Shown one piece after another: positions 6,371 to 13,844 of a DNA stretch of 13,844 bases (position 1 is the first letter of the stretch; each line of letters opens with the position of its first letter). A program made the position numbers and the translations under genes. The stretch lies in the NCBI GenBank assembly GCA_016935955.1, contig JAFGPY010000015.1:1-13844 (forward strand), written 5' to 3'. The notes beneath the pieces were generated by a model that was not told the origin of the DNA, did no database searches, and saw only the letters and a list, made by a program, of their open reading frames with translations. This stretch comes from Planctomycetota bacterium. Lineage in GTDB: Bacteria > Planctomycetota > Phycisphaerae > FEN-1346 > JAACEH01.

Positions 6371-8125
6371 ATGCACAAGAGTTGGCGTGCCAGCGACGTG
6401 GTGATCGTTCTGATGCTCGCGGTGCTGATCCTTATCAGCTACATGCAGATACAGTCCTCGGACCGCAACTACGATCGCCTGGAGAAGCTGATTTCCAACC
6501 TTGAGGCGGTCCCGGCGGGGGCACCAAGCCGACCGTCCGAGACACCGACCGCAACAGGCGACGAGAAGGACAAGCAGGGCGACTGGCTGGTGCGGCACCT
6601 CAACTCCGAGCCGCGGACGCTCAACCCGGTCACCTCCTCAGACTACTACAGCCAGATCGTGCACGGCTACCTGTTCGATACACTGATCGACCTCGATCCC
6701 GACACGCTGGAATTCAAGGGCAAGCTGGCCGAGTCCTGGACCATCTCCGAGGACAAGCTGACCATCACCTTCAAGCTGCGCAAGGGCATGGTCTGGAGCG
6801 ACGGCGTGCCCATCACGACCGACGACATCATCTTCTCGTACGAGACGATCACGAATCCGAAGGTCGACGCCATGCGGACGCTCGGCTACTTCAAGGACGT
6901 CGAGCACATCAAGGCCCTGGACGATCTGACCGTCGAGTACAAGTTCAAGAAGCCGTACTTCAAGAGCTTCGAGGTGGCCGGCGGCGGCTACATGACGATC
7001 ATCCCGCGGCACGTCTACCAGTTCACCGACGCCGAGGCCTTCAACGCCACCCGCGACAAGCTGGTCGGTTCGGGACCGTACGTTTTCGAGAGTTGGGAGG
7101 CGGGCCAACAAATCGTCCTGAAACGAAATCCGCTCTACTACGGCGAGCCGTACAATTTCGACAGGATCGTCTTCAGGTTTGTGCCGGAGGAGATGGTCGC
7201 CTACCAGAAGTGCAAGGCCCAGGAGCTCGACTGGGTGGCGATGTCGCCGGAGCACTACGTGGCTGCCGGCCATGACGCGGATTTCCAGGCGCACCACCAG
7301 CGGCTCCAGTACAAGACGCCCTACAACGGATACAGCTTCATCGGGTACAACCAGGACGTGGAGTTGTTCAAGGACCGGCGTGTTCGCCTGGCGTTGACGC
7401 ACCTGGTGCCTCGTGAGCGGCTGAAGAAGGAAGTGCTCCACGATCTGGTGGACGTGACGAGCGGTCCCTTCTGGACGGGCTCGGAACTGGTCAAGGTGCC
7501 CATCCAGGCGGACACGAGCATCAAGCCCTGGCCGTTCGATCCCATCAAGGCCCTGCAGTTGCTGACGGAAGCCGGATGGCGCGACACGGACGGTGACGGC
7601 GTCCTGGACAAGAACGGCAAGCCCCTGAAGTTCACGCTGATGATGGGGCAAGGCTCCCAACTGCTGCTGGATATCGGCGGCATGACCAAGGAAGAGATGG
7701 GCAAGGTCGGCGTACAGATGGAGCTGATGCAGCTGGAGTGGTCCGTGTTCGAGGAGCGGCTGAACGAGCACAAGTTCGAAGTGGTGATGTTGTCGTGGGG
7801 CGGCGGATCGGTCGAGGGCGATCCGTACCAGATCTGGCACTCCGACAGCATCGCGAACCGGGGCTCCAACTTCATCAGCTTCTGCAATGCCGAGGCCGAC
7901 CGGTTGATTGAGGCGGCGCGCGTGGAATTCGACCGCACGAAACGCAACGAACTCTATCACAAGTTTCACCGGCTGCTGCACGAGGAGCAGCCGTACACGT
8001 TCCTGTTTGGCCGACGTTCGCTGGCCGCCGTGCACCGGCGTTTCGAGGGTGTGAAGATCCATGCCCTGGGCCTCGATGACCGGGATTGGTGGACGCCGCG
8101 GGACATGAGGATATACGGACAGTAG
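6371..8125 (+). CDS. Peptide ABC transporter substrate-binding protein, membrane-anchored (module 2)
   Basis: This 584-residue SBP family 5 protein differs from the module 1 binding protein. It starts with an apparently uncleaved hydrophobic anchor (about 9-27) followed by a short predicted coiled coil (30-46, RNYDRLEKLISNLEAV). A Pro/Thr-rich linker (47-65) then leads to the binding domain. Family landmarks are LNSEPRTLNPVTSSD (77-91), RKGMVWSDGVPITTDDIIFSYE (137-158), GSGPYVFESWEAGQQIVLKRNPLYY (233-257), FKDRRVRLALTHL (333-345) and FCNAEADRLIEAAR (504-517). DTDGDGVLD at 405-413 has the Asp/Gly pattern of a calcium-binding loop, which is common in this family. No lipobox is seen. The ATG has GAGGG (6361-6365) 5 nt upstream. 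The substrate is probably a peptide, but other small solutes are possible. Confidence 0.9.
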   Translation: MHKSWRASDVVIVLMLAVLILISYMQIQSSDRNYDRLEKLISNLEAVPAGAPSRPSETPTATGDEKDKQGDWLVRHLNSEPRTLNPVTSSDYYSQIVHGYLFDTLIDLDPDTLEFKGKLAESWTISEDKLTITFKLRKGMVWSDGVPITTDDIIFSYETITNPKVDAMRTLGYFKDVEHIKALDDLTVEYKFKKPYFKSFEVAGGGYMTIIPRHVYQFTDAEAFNATRDKLVGSGPYVFESWEAGQQIVLKRNPLYYGEPYNFDRIVFRFVPEEMVAYQKCKAQELDWVAMSPEHYVAAGHDADFQAHHQRLQYKTPYNGYSFIGYNQDVELFKDRRVRLALTHLVPRERLKKEVLHDLVDVTSGPFWTGSELVKVPIQADTSIKPWPFDPIKALQLLTEAGWRDTDGDGVLDKNGKPLKFTLMMGQGSQLLLDIGGMTKEEMGKVGVQMELMQLEWSVFEERLNEHKFEVVMLSWGGGSVEGDPYQIWHSDSIANRGSNFISFCNAEADRLIEAARVEFDRTKRNELYHKFHRLLHEEQPYTFLFGRRSLAAVHRRFEGVKIHALGLDDRDWWTPRDMRIYGQ

Positions 8126-8151
8126 CCGTTCGGAGCGGCTCGCGGCGCCCG

Positions 8152-8168
8152 CTGCCGCACTGCGGCAG
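8152..8168 (+). promoter_or_regulatory. Hairpin between binding-protein and permease genes
   Basis: CTGCCGCA (8152-8159) and TGCGGCAG (8161-8168) form a perfect inverted repeat around a single C, so the RNA would fold as about 7 bp with an ACT loop. It lies 26 nt after the binding-protein stop and 53 nt before the permease start, with no T-run following. Such hairpins after binding-protein genes often stabilise the upstream mRNA and lower downstream expression. That role is inferred here. Confidence 0.5.
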
Positions 8169-8221
8169 GTTGGCGCGATGACACGACGTCGGAAGCCGGA
8201 CGAAATGGCTCGGATCGCCTT

Positions 8222-9289
8222 ATGACCAAGTACCTGATCAAGCGAGTGCTGATGATGATTCCCACCATGCTGGGTATCAGCATCATCGTTTTCTCGCTGA
8301 TCCGTTTCGCGCCGGGCGACCCGATCAGCCTGAGCATCCGCGGCGAGGGAGGAGCGTTGCAGGCCGATCAGGCCGCCAAGGACGAGTTGATCAAGATGCG
8401 GAAGGCACGGTACGGCCTCGACAAGTCGATTCCCGTTCAGTACGGCCAGTGGCTGCGGAAGATCACCACTGGATTCTGGAAGGGCGACCTCGGTGTGAGC
8501 ATCACCGAGAAGCGACCGGTCACGGAGATGATCGGCGAGCGGATCGGCCTGACCATTCGGCTGAACGTCATCTCGTCGCTGTTGATCTACACGCTGGCCA
8601 TACCGATCGGGCTGGTCGCGGCGAAGAACCGCTACAGCGGACCGCTGCGGCGGGCCGTCTTCGACACGGGTTCGGGTGTTGCCGTCCTGATCCTGTACAG
8701 CGTGCCGGCCATCGTCCTGGGCCTGCTTCTGATCGTGGTCTTCGCCAGGGGTGGTGTTCTTGAGGGCTACCTGCGCGTCCATCATCCCGATTGGCTGTGG
8801 GTGATTCTTCCTTTGGGTGGGGTGCACGACGTCCAGGCCGACCGCTTGTCCACCTGGAGTTACCTGCTCGACGAAGCGCGCCACCTGCTCTTGCCGGTCA
8901 TCACCCTGACACTCGGCGGGCTGGCCTACATGGCCAAGCTGAGCCGCACGAGTCTGCTGGAAAACCTGCGGATGGACTACGTGCGGACCGCGCGGGCCAA
9001 GGGCCTGCGCGAGCGGACGGTCGTCTACGTTCACGCGGTCCGCAACAGTCTGCTGCCGATGATCACCGTGATGGCCTACATTCTGCCCGGCCTGATCGGC
9101 GGGTCGATCATCATCGAGCACATATTCGGGCTCCCGGGCATGGGGCAGCTCTTTTATCAGGCGGTGATTCGTCGTGATTACACGATGATCGAGGCCATCA
9201 GCATCATGGGGGCCGTGCTGACGTTGGCGGCCATTCTGATCGCGGATATTCTGCTTGCCGTCGCGGATCCGAGGGTTCGCTATGACTGA
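8222..9289 (+). CDS. oppB: Peptide ABC transporter permease, OppB type (module 2)
   Basis: This 355-residue inner-membrane subunit is somewhat longer than the module 1 OppB. It has the family start (TKYLIKRVLMMIPTMLGISIIVFSLIRFAPGDP, 2-34) and a periplasmic segment with KGDLGVSITEKRPV (87-100). Helices lie near 10-29, 113-134, 152-174, 221-240, 279-296 and 323-347. The EAA coupling loop is at 253-281 (RTARAKGLRE, then RNSLLPMI). The extra length lies mostly in the loop at about 175-215. The C-terminus is DPRVRYD, almost the same as the module 1 paralogue. The ATG has only a weak ribosome site and follows a 96-bp gap after the binding protein, unlike the coupled arrangement in module 1. It overlaps the next gene by 8 nt. 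Confidence 0.94.
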   Translation: MTKYLIKRVLMMIPTMLGISIIVFSLIRFAPGDPISLSIRGEGGALQADQAAKDELIKMRKARYGLDKSIPVQYGQWLRKITTGFWKGDLGVSITEKRPVTEMIGERIGLTIRLNVISSLLIYTLAIPIGLVAAKNRYSGPLRRAVFDTGSGVAVLILYSVPAIVLGLLLIVVFARGGVLEGYLRVHHPDWLWVILPLGGVHDVQADRLSTWSYLLDEARHLLLPVITLTLGGLAYMAKLSRTSLLENLRMDYVRTARAKGLRERTVVYVHAVRNSLLPMITVMAYILPGLIGGSIIIEHIFGLPGMGQLFYQAVIRRDYTMIEAISIMGAVLTLAAILIADILLAVADPRVRYD

Positions 9290-10979
9290 GTCGCAAATCA
9301 GCCATGGCCCGGAAGCCGTCCCCGACGAACTGCCGGTCACTAGGCGCAGCTACTGGCAGACCGTCTGGCGGCAGTTCCGACGACACAAGCCGGCCGTGGT
9401 CGGTCTGTGCCTGGTGGTCCTGCTGTTCCTGATGTCCATTCTCGCGCCGCTTCTGGCCAACAAGTACCCCTATTACTGGTACAGCAAGTCCGAAGGGTGG
9501 ACCTTCCCGCTCTTTCGGGCCCTGACCAACATGGACCTGACGCTCTTCGCCTCGCTGATTCTCTTCCTGCTGATTCCCGTGACTCGACGGCTTCTGCGGC
9601 GGAGCGGATGGACGTTCTGGCAATTGAATGATCTGCGGCGGGCCGTGGCTGTCAATTTGCTGGCCCTGCTGCTTTTTGCGGCGGCGATGAAGAACTTCGC
9701 GTTCACATCGGTTGACCTGCCGCCGTTTCGGGAACTGACGGCGTTTCGCATCGGCTTGCTGTTGCTGCCAGTGGCGATTGTGGTCGGCGTGGTGCTGCAC
9801 AAGATTCTCGCCGCCGTTGTGCGCGGCCGCATGTCCGCGTACACCGGACTGCTGGCGTGGGGTGTTGCCTTGGGCGGCTACGCCGTGGCCGTGGTCGCGT
9901 TGATGCTCAGCAGGATGGATCCCATACCTGTGCCGGTTTTCGTTGCTCTGCCCAGATCGCAACTGCTCTGGTCGCTTGTGATTCTGATCATGGTTGCTGT
10001 CCCGGTGACCGTGGTGCTGCTGCGACGGACGGGGTTGCGCGGCTCGCGGCGACTCGTCGTGGCGGTCAGCGGACACGGCTATGTGGCCTTGCTGACGGTG
10101 CTGCTGCTGACGAACTGCCGCGTCGTTCCGGACCGGGTCTTCGAGGAGAAGACGTTCACGGTTGATGGCCGATCACAAACCTTTCGCATCGAGCGCGACT
10201 ACCGGAAGGAAATCGCCGAAGGCACCGAAGCGTCCTACCTTCTCCCGCCGATTCCCTATGCCCCGACCGACACGAGCGTCGGCGAGAAGTACGAGACGCC
10301 CAATGCCGGGCACATCCTCGGCACCGACCGCCTGGGCCGCAGCAATGCCTCTCGGATTGTCTATGGCGCGCGCATCGGGCTGGCCGTCGGGTTCATCGCC
10401 GTGGGCATCAGCACGGCCATCGGCATCCTGATCGGCGGCATCAGCGCCTACTTCGGCGGCTGGGTGGACCTCGTCCTGCAGCGCCTGGTCGAGGTCTTCA
10501 TCTGCTTCCCGACGTTCTTCCTGCTGCTGACGATCATCGCCTTCTGGGGGCCGAAGCTCTGGTACATCATGATCGCCATCGGCCTGACCAGCTGGACGGG
10601 CACGGCGCGGCTGATTCGCAGCGGCGTCCTGCAGGCCAAGAACCTGGACTACATCACGGCGGCGCGGGCCAGCGGCCTGTCGTCGCTGTACATCATCCTG
10701 CGGCACGCGTTGCCGAACACGATCGCCCCGGTCCTGGTGGGCGCCACGTTCGGCGTGGCCGGGGCCATCACGCTGGAGGCCAGCCTGAGCTTTCTGAGCC
10801 TGGGCGACCCGGACTACCCGAGCTGGGGGCTGCTGCTTCAGCATGCCCGTGCCGTGGCTGGAGAGAAGCCGTCGCTGGTCGTTGTGGCCGGGACGATTAT
10901 CTTCCTGGCGGTTCTGGCCTACAACCTCGTGGGCGAAGGGTTGCGGGACGCGATTGACCCGCGTCTGAAGGAAGTGTAG
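9282..10979 (+). CDS. oppC: Oversized OppC-type permease with inserted membrane domain (module 2)
   Basis: Normal OppC sequence is split here by a long insert, giving 565 residues against about 300 usually. The basic N-tail RRHK and helix 1 (38-59) are followed by about 285 foreign residues (61-345). I predict six extra helices there, near 85-104, 121-138, 157-178, 187-209, 228-247 and 258-277. Arg/Lys-rich loops (101-120, 173-186, 248-257) fall where the positive-inside rule wants cytoplasm. A soluble stretch (278-345) then leads into the conserved [10 protein letters not shown] (345-354) and the five remaining core helices. The EAA loop is at 458-484 ([10 protein letters not shown], then [11 protein letters not shown]), and the end is [12 protein letters not shown]. 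The even helix number keeps the core topology. The chosen ATG overlaps oppB by 8 nt and has GAGGG at 9271-9275; the upstream TTG at 9255 is less likely. The function of the insert is unknown. Confidence 0.93.
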   Translation: MTESQISHGPEAVPDELPVTRRSYWQTVWRQFRRHKPAVVGLCLVVLLFLMSILAPLLANKYPYYWYSKSEGWTFPLFRALTNMDLTLFASLILFLLIPVTRRLLRRSGWTFWQLNDLRRAVAVNLLALLLFAAAMKNFAFTSVDLPPFRELTAFRIGLLLLPVAIVVGVVLHKILAAVVRGRMSAYTGLLAWGVALGGYAVAVVALMLSRMDPIPVPVFVALPRSQLLWSLVILIMVAVPVTVVLLRRTGLRGSRRLVVAVSGHGYVALLTVLLLTNCRVVPDRVFEEKTFTVDGRSQTFRIERDYRKEIAEGTEASYLLPPIPYAPTDTSVGEKYETPNAGHILGTDRLGRSNASRIVYGARIGLAVGFIAVGISTAIGILIGGISAYFGGWVDLVLQRLVEVFICFPTFFLLLTIIAFWGPKLWYIMIAIGLTSWTGTARLIRSGVLQAKNLDYITAARASGLSSLYIILRHALPNTIAPVLVGATFGVAGAITLEASLSFLSLGDPDYPSWGLLLQHARAVAGEKPSLVVVAGTIIFLAVLAYNLVGEGLRDAIDPRLKEV

Positions 10980-10985
10980 GGAGGG
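10980..10985 (+). promoter_or_regulatory. Ribosome binding site of oppD
   Basis: GGAGGG directly follows the upstream TAG stop and lies 5 nt before ATG 10991. It favours this start over the in-frame Met8 codon at 11012. Confidence 0.7.
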
Positions 10986-10990
10986 CACCG

Positions 10991-12073
10991 ATGAGCGAAC
11001 AGGCCACGACCATGCAATCATCGCAAGCGGCCGCCGGCATCGGCGAGACGATTCTCAGCGTGCGCGACCTGGAGACGGTCTTCCGCACCGAAGAGGGCCT
11101 GGCCCGCGCCGTGGGCGGCGTCAGCTTCGACGTCCGCCAGGGCGAGACATTGGCCCTGGTCGGCGAGAGCGGTTGCGGCAAGAGCGTCACGGCCCTGTCG
11201 ATCCTGGGTCTGGTGCCGCCACCCGGCAGGATCGCCGCCGGGCAGATCGTCTACAAGGGGCGGAACCTCCTGGAACTGCCGGCCGACGCGATCCGCCGCA
11301 TTCGCGGCAAAGAAATTGCGATGATCTTCCAGGAGCCGATGACCAGCCTCAATCCGGTCTTCACGATCGGCCGGCAGATCGCCGAGGCTCTGGAAATTCA
11401 CGAGCAGGTGACACCCGAGCAACTCTACGACCGCACGGTCGAGATGCTTCGCCTGGTGGGCATTCCCGCCGCCGAGCAGCGCGTCGAGGAGTACCCGCAC
11501 CAGCTTTCCGGCGGCATGCGGCAGCGCGTCATGATCGCCATGGCCCTGATCTGCAACCCGTCGATTCTGATCGCCGACGAGCCGACGACGGCCCTCGACG
11601 TGACGATCCAGGCCCAGATCCTCAAGCTGCTGAACCGGCTGCAACGCGAGTTGCGGATGAGCGTCATCATGATCACGCACGACCTGGGCGTGGTCGCCCA
11701 GAACGCCCATCGGGTGGCTGTCATGTACGCCGGCCGCATCGTCGAGTTCGCCGACGTGAACGAGTTGTTCGATCTGCCACTGCACCCATATACGATCGGG
11801 CTGTTCGAGAGCCTGCCGAGCATGCACGAGAAGGGCAAGCGGCTGCGGGTCATCACGGGCAACGTGCCGAACCCGGCGCGGATTCCGTCGGGGTGCCCGT
11901 TCCATCCGCGTTGCCGCATCAGCGACGAACAATGCGTGTGGAACGTGCCGGAGCTTCAGGAGTTGCGCAGCGGCCACTGGGTTCGCTGCTGGAAGGCCAA
12001 GGCCGAGGGCACGATGGCGTTTCAGCGCGCCGTCAGCGCCCCGGTCACCCAGCCGCGGGAGGAGAGCCGATGA
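10991..12073 (+). CDS. oppD: Peptide ABC transporter ATPase, OppD/DppD type
   Basis: This 360-residue cytoplasmic ATPase pairs with OppF to power peptide import. The nucleotide-binding motifs are complete: Walker A GESGCGKS (58-65), Q-loop QEPMTSLNP (114-122), signature LSGGMRQR (172-179), Walker B ILIADEP (192-198), D-loop TALD, and the switch histidine in MITHD (His230). The C-terminal oligopeptide-transporter domain carries [15 protein letters not shown] (294-308). Its cysteines (302, 308, 315 and 333) match the spaced set seen in this family, which can hold an iron-sulfur cluster in some homologues. The gene starts 11 bp after the long oppC and overlaps oppF by 4 nt, so it belongs to the same transcript. 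No second ATPase pair exists in the window, so it may serve both permease sets. Confidence 0.96.
   Translation: MSEQATTMQSSQAAAGIGETILSVRDLETVFRTEEGLARAVGGVSFDVRQGETLALVGESGCGKSVTALSILGLVPPPGRIAAGQIVYKGRNLLELPADAIRRIRGKEIAMIFQEPMTSLNPVFTIGRQIAEALEIHEQVTPEQLYDRTVEMLRLVGIPAAEQRVEEYPHQLSGGMRQRVMIAMALICNPSILIADEPTTALDVTIQAQILKLLNRLQRELRMSVIMITHDLGVVAQNAHRVAVMYAGRIVEFADVNELFDLPLHPYTIGLFESLPSMHEKGKRLRVITGNVPNPARIPSGCPFHPRCRISDEQCVWNVPELQELRSGHWVRCWKAKAEGTMAFQRAVSAPVTQPREESR
12057..12066 (+). promoter_or_regulatory. Ribosome binding site that sets the start of oppF
   Basis: The purine-rich GGGAGGAGAG lies 3 nt before ATG 12070, with the GGAGG core 7 nt away. This ATG forms an ATGA overlap with the oppD stop. 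The reading frame stays open far upstream (to 11173), but that part is an out-of-frame shadow of oppD, so 12070 is the true start. Confidence 0.85.
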
Positions 12074-13089
12074 CAGCCGTACAGTCCGATCCGGCCCGGC
12101 CGGGCGTCGCCGGGAAAGAGCCGCTGCTGGTCGTCGAGAATCTCAAGACGTATTTTCCCGTGCGGCGCGGGCTCTTTGGTGGTACCATCGGCTACGTCAA
12201 GGCGGTCGACGGCGTCTCGTTCTCGATCGGCGAGGGCCGCACGCTGGGCCTCGTGGGCGAGAGCGGTTGCGGGAAGACCACCACGGGGCGGACCATTCTG
12301 CGGCTCATTCCGGCCACGGACGGGTCGGTGAGCTTGGCCGGGCAGGACATCTTTGCCTTGTCCGAATCCGAACTGCGCCGGATGCGCCGCCACATGCAGA
12401 TCATCTTTCAGGATCCCTACGGATCGCTGAATCCGCGGATGACCGTGGGCAGCATCGTCGGCGAGGCCCTGACCGTGCACCGCCTGGCTGCGGGGAGCGA
12501 GCGGCAGGAGATTGTCGCAGAGTTGTTAAGACGGGTGGGTCTGACGCCCGATTATATGAATCGGTACCCGCACGAGTTCAGCGGCGGCCAGCGGCAGAGG
12601 ATCGGCATCGCCCGGGCCCTGGCGTTGAGCCCGCGGTTGATCGTTTGCGACGAGCCGGTCAGCGCCCTGGACGTGAGTATCCAGGCCCAGATTCTCAATC
12701 TGCTGGAGGATCTGCAGGCGGAGTTGCAGCTGACGTACCTGTTCATTGCCCACGACCTGTCGGTCGTGGCGCACATTGCCGACGAGGTGGCCGTCATGTA
12801 CCTGGGCCGCATCGTCGAGAAGGCCCCGAGCGACACGCTGTACGGCCATGCCCGGCATCCGTACACGTGGTGCCTGATGAGTGCAATTCCGCTGCCCGAT
12901 CCGAAGCAGCGGCAGCAGTTTCTGGACATGCGGGAGGGCGAGCCGCCGAGCCCGGTCAATCCGCCGTCGGGATGCCCGTTTCATCCCCGCTGTCCGAAGG
13001 CGTTCGACCGCTGTTCGGCCGTGACGCCGACCCTGACGCCGGTGGACGGCAAGGCGGATCACGTCGTGGCCTGCCACTTGTACGAGTGA
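12070..13089 (+). CDS. oppF: Peptide ABC transporter ATPase, OppF/DppF type
   Basis: This 339-residue second ATPase of the importer has the OppF-specific opening [20 protein letters not shown] (19-38) and VKAVDGVSF (43-51). It also carries Walker A GESGCGKT (63-70), Q-loop [13 protein letters not shown] (114-126), signature FSGGQRQR (170-177), Walker B LIVCDEP (190-196), SALDVS (198-203) and the switch histidine in FIAHD (His228). The C-terminal domain has [18 protein letters not shown] (298-315), with cysteines at 302, 308, 315 and 335 mirroring those in OppD. It forms the nucleotide-binding heterodimer with OppD and is translationally coupled to it. It ends the importer genes. The next gene starts 45 bp later on the same strand and could share the transcript. 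Confidence 0.96.
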   Translation: MTAVQSDPARPGVAGKEPLLVVENLKTYFPVRRGLFGGTIGYVKAVDGVSFSIGEGRTLGLVGESGCGKTTTGRTILRLIPATDGSVSLAGQDIFALSESELRRMRRHMQIIFQDPYGSLNPRMTVGSIVGEALTVHRLAAGSERQEIVAELLRRVGLTPDYMNRYPHEFSGGQRQRIGIARALALSPRLIVCDEPVSALDVSIQAQILNLLEDLQAELQLTYLFIAHDLSVVAHIADEVAVMYLGRIVEKAPSDTLYGHARHPYTWCLMSAIPLPDPKQRQQFLDMREGEPPSPVNPPSGCPFHPRCPKAFDRCSAVTPTLTPVDGKADHVVACHLYE

Positions 13090-13134
13090 GGTAGGGAACG
13101 AACCCGTAAGGACCTCGTGACTCTGAGGTGTGAC

Positions 13135-13844
13135 ATGAACCGTATGCTTGCTCTGACTTTGATCTCGATCGTCATCCTGGCAGGCGCCGCCTCGGCGCAG
13201 GACGAGGCCGCGGGGCCGACGCAGGAGACCGGCGCCCGGACGTTGCCCGCGGGGCAGGCCCGCTCGATGAGCGACCTGCTGGCGGCCATGCCTGCGGAGA
13301 CGACCAGCTTCCTGGCCCTGGCGGACCTGGGCGAAGTGGCTGCCAAGACCGTGCTCTTCGAGCAGAAGACCGGCCTCCGGCTGCCCATCCAGGACAGCTC
13401 GGTGACCGACATGATCAGCGTGAAGGTCGGCGTGCGCGGCGGCGTGGCCGAGCGCGGAGCGACGGGCATCGCCTATCTCGATCCGCTGACCTATCGCGGC
13501 CGCAACGCCGTGTTCATGGTTCCGGTGGCCGGGCTCGAGCAGTTCCTCGAATACAACGCGGCGGACGAGGTCGAGGACGGGCTGTACCAGATGACCGAGA
13601 CCAAGGAGCCGCGCTTCTTCATCCATCGCAACGGTTACGCCCTGTTCAGCGAGTCGCTGCGGACGTGCCGCTCCATTCGCGACGGCGCGTCGGGCATCGC
13701 CGAGCGGCTGAGCGACGAGCAGCGGCAGGCCCTGAGCCGGAGCGACCTCTACCTGCACATCGACATGCGGAAGACCCTGGCCAGCCGCCGCGAGGCGTCC
13801 GACCGGTTCCGCCGTTCGATGGCCACCAAGGTCATGGGCGACCC
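13135..13844 (+). CDS. Secreted protein of unknown function, cut by the window end
   Basis: The reading frame from ATG 13135 stays open to the window edge (236 codons visible), so the 3' end is missing. GAGGTG at 13125-13130 supports the start; a second in-frame ATG at 13144 is possible. The protein opens with a signal peptide (hydrophobic core about 5-18, probable cut after ASA, 21/22) and a low-complexity Glu/Gly/Ala/Thr segment. A domain follows with SDLLAAMPAETTSFLALADLGEVAAKT (46-72), FMVPVAGLEQFLEY (127-140) and FIHRNGYALFSESLRTCRSI (162-181). The pattern, a 'Pro-Ala-Glu-Thr, then a protein-level evaluation' start with a later 'Gly-Tyr-Ala-Leu-Phe-Ser' strand, loosely recalls DUF3352-like exported proteins of planctomycetes, but I am not sure. 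A link to the importer is suggested only by position. Confidence 0.75.
   Translation, partial: MNRMLALTLISIVILAGAASAQDEAAGPTQETGARTLPAGQARSMSDLLAAMPAETTSFLALADLGEVAAKTVLFEQKTGLRLPIQDSSVTDMISVKVGVRGGVAERGATGIAYLDPLTYRGRNAVFMVPVAGLEQFLEYNAADEVEDGLYQMTETKEPRFFIHRNGYALFSESLRTCRSIRDGASGIAERLSDEQRQALSRSDLYLHIDMRKTLASRREASDRFRRSMATKVMGD

Noticed and set aside
6638..9340. A 900-codon open frame on the minus strand across module 2
   Set aside because: It is antisense to two well-supported transporter genes. Its composition (many His, Gln, Arg and Asp) is the usual mirror of GC-rich coding sequence, and no domain is recognisable.
12526..13758. A 410-codon minus-strand frame over oppF and the last gene
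   Set aside because: It is a shadow of two plus-strand genes that have start signals and family motifs or a signal peptide.

Overview
The window is about 13.8 kb of high-GC bacterial DNA, and it is dominated by an ABC importer locus of the peptide/opine/nickel type (Opp/Dpp family). GC-rich third codon positions, long antisense shadow reading frames, secreted proteins of unknown function with VSA-Q or ASA-Q signal peptidase sites, transporter binding proteins with membrane anchors, and small GC-rich palindromic repeats would suit a planctomycete-like organism. That assignment is inference; no ribosomal or other phylogenetic marker is present.

Layout. Positions 1-83 hold two neighbouring perfect hairpins that share one core and look like a dispersed palindromic repeat. 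Positions 84-1112 (minus strand) encode aspartate-semialdehyde dehydrogenase (asd). A 355-bp divergent intergenic region (1113-1467) carries a good asd promoter with a stem-loop in its leader, a weaker rightward promoter and a 13-bp dyad. All remaining genes are on the plus strand: a secreted helical protein of unknown function (1468-2574); importer module 1 (binding protein 2688-4379, OppB permease 4376-5296, OppC permease 5289-6227); a 143-bp gap with an extended -10 promoter overlapping a direct repeat; importer module 2 (binding protein 6371-8125, a 96-bp gap with a hairpin, OppB permease 8222-9289, and an unusually long OppC permease 9282-10979); one pair of ATPases, OppD (10991-12073) and OppF (12070-13089); and the start of another secreted protein that runs off the end (13135 onward).

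How it works together. Two binding protein/permease sets are followed by only one OppD-OppF pair. The simplest reading is that both permease heterodimers are powered by the same ATPases, which would give one energising unit two substrate ranges. Four junctions are translationally coupled (4376-4379, 5289-5296, 9282-9289, 12070-12073). The two OppB/OppC junctions are nearly identical at the nucleotide level, which suggests the modules arose by duplication. The most unusual element is the module 2 OppC. It is about 565 residues against the usual 300 or so, and a block carrying about six predicted extra membrane helices is inserted after its first helix. I see no CRISPR array, insertion sequence, tRNA or rRNA. 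No intrinsic terminator with a T-run is evident. The region reads as a chromosomal nutrient-uptake locus, not a mobile or defence island.
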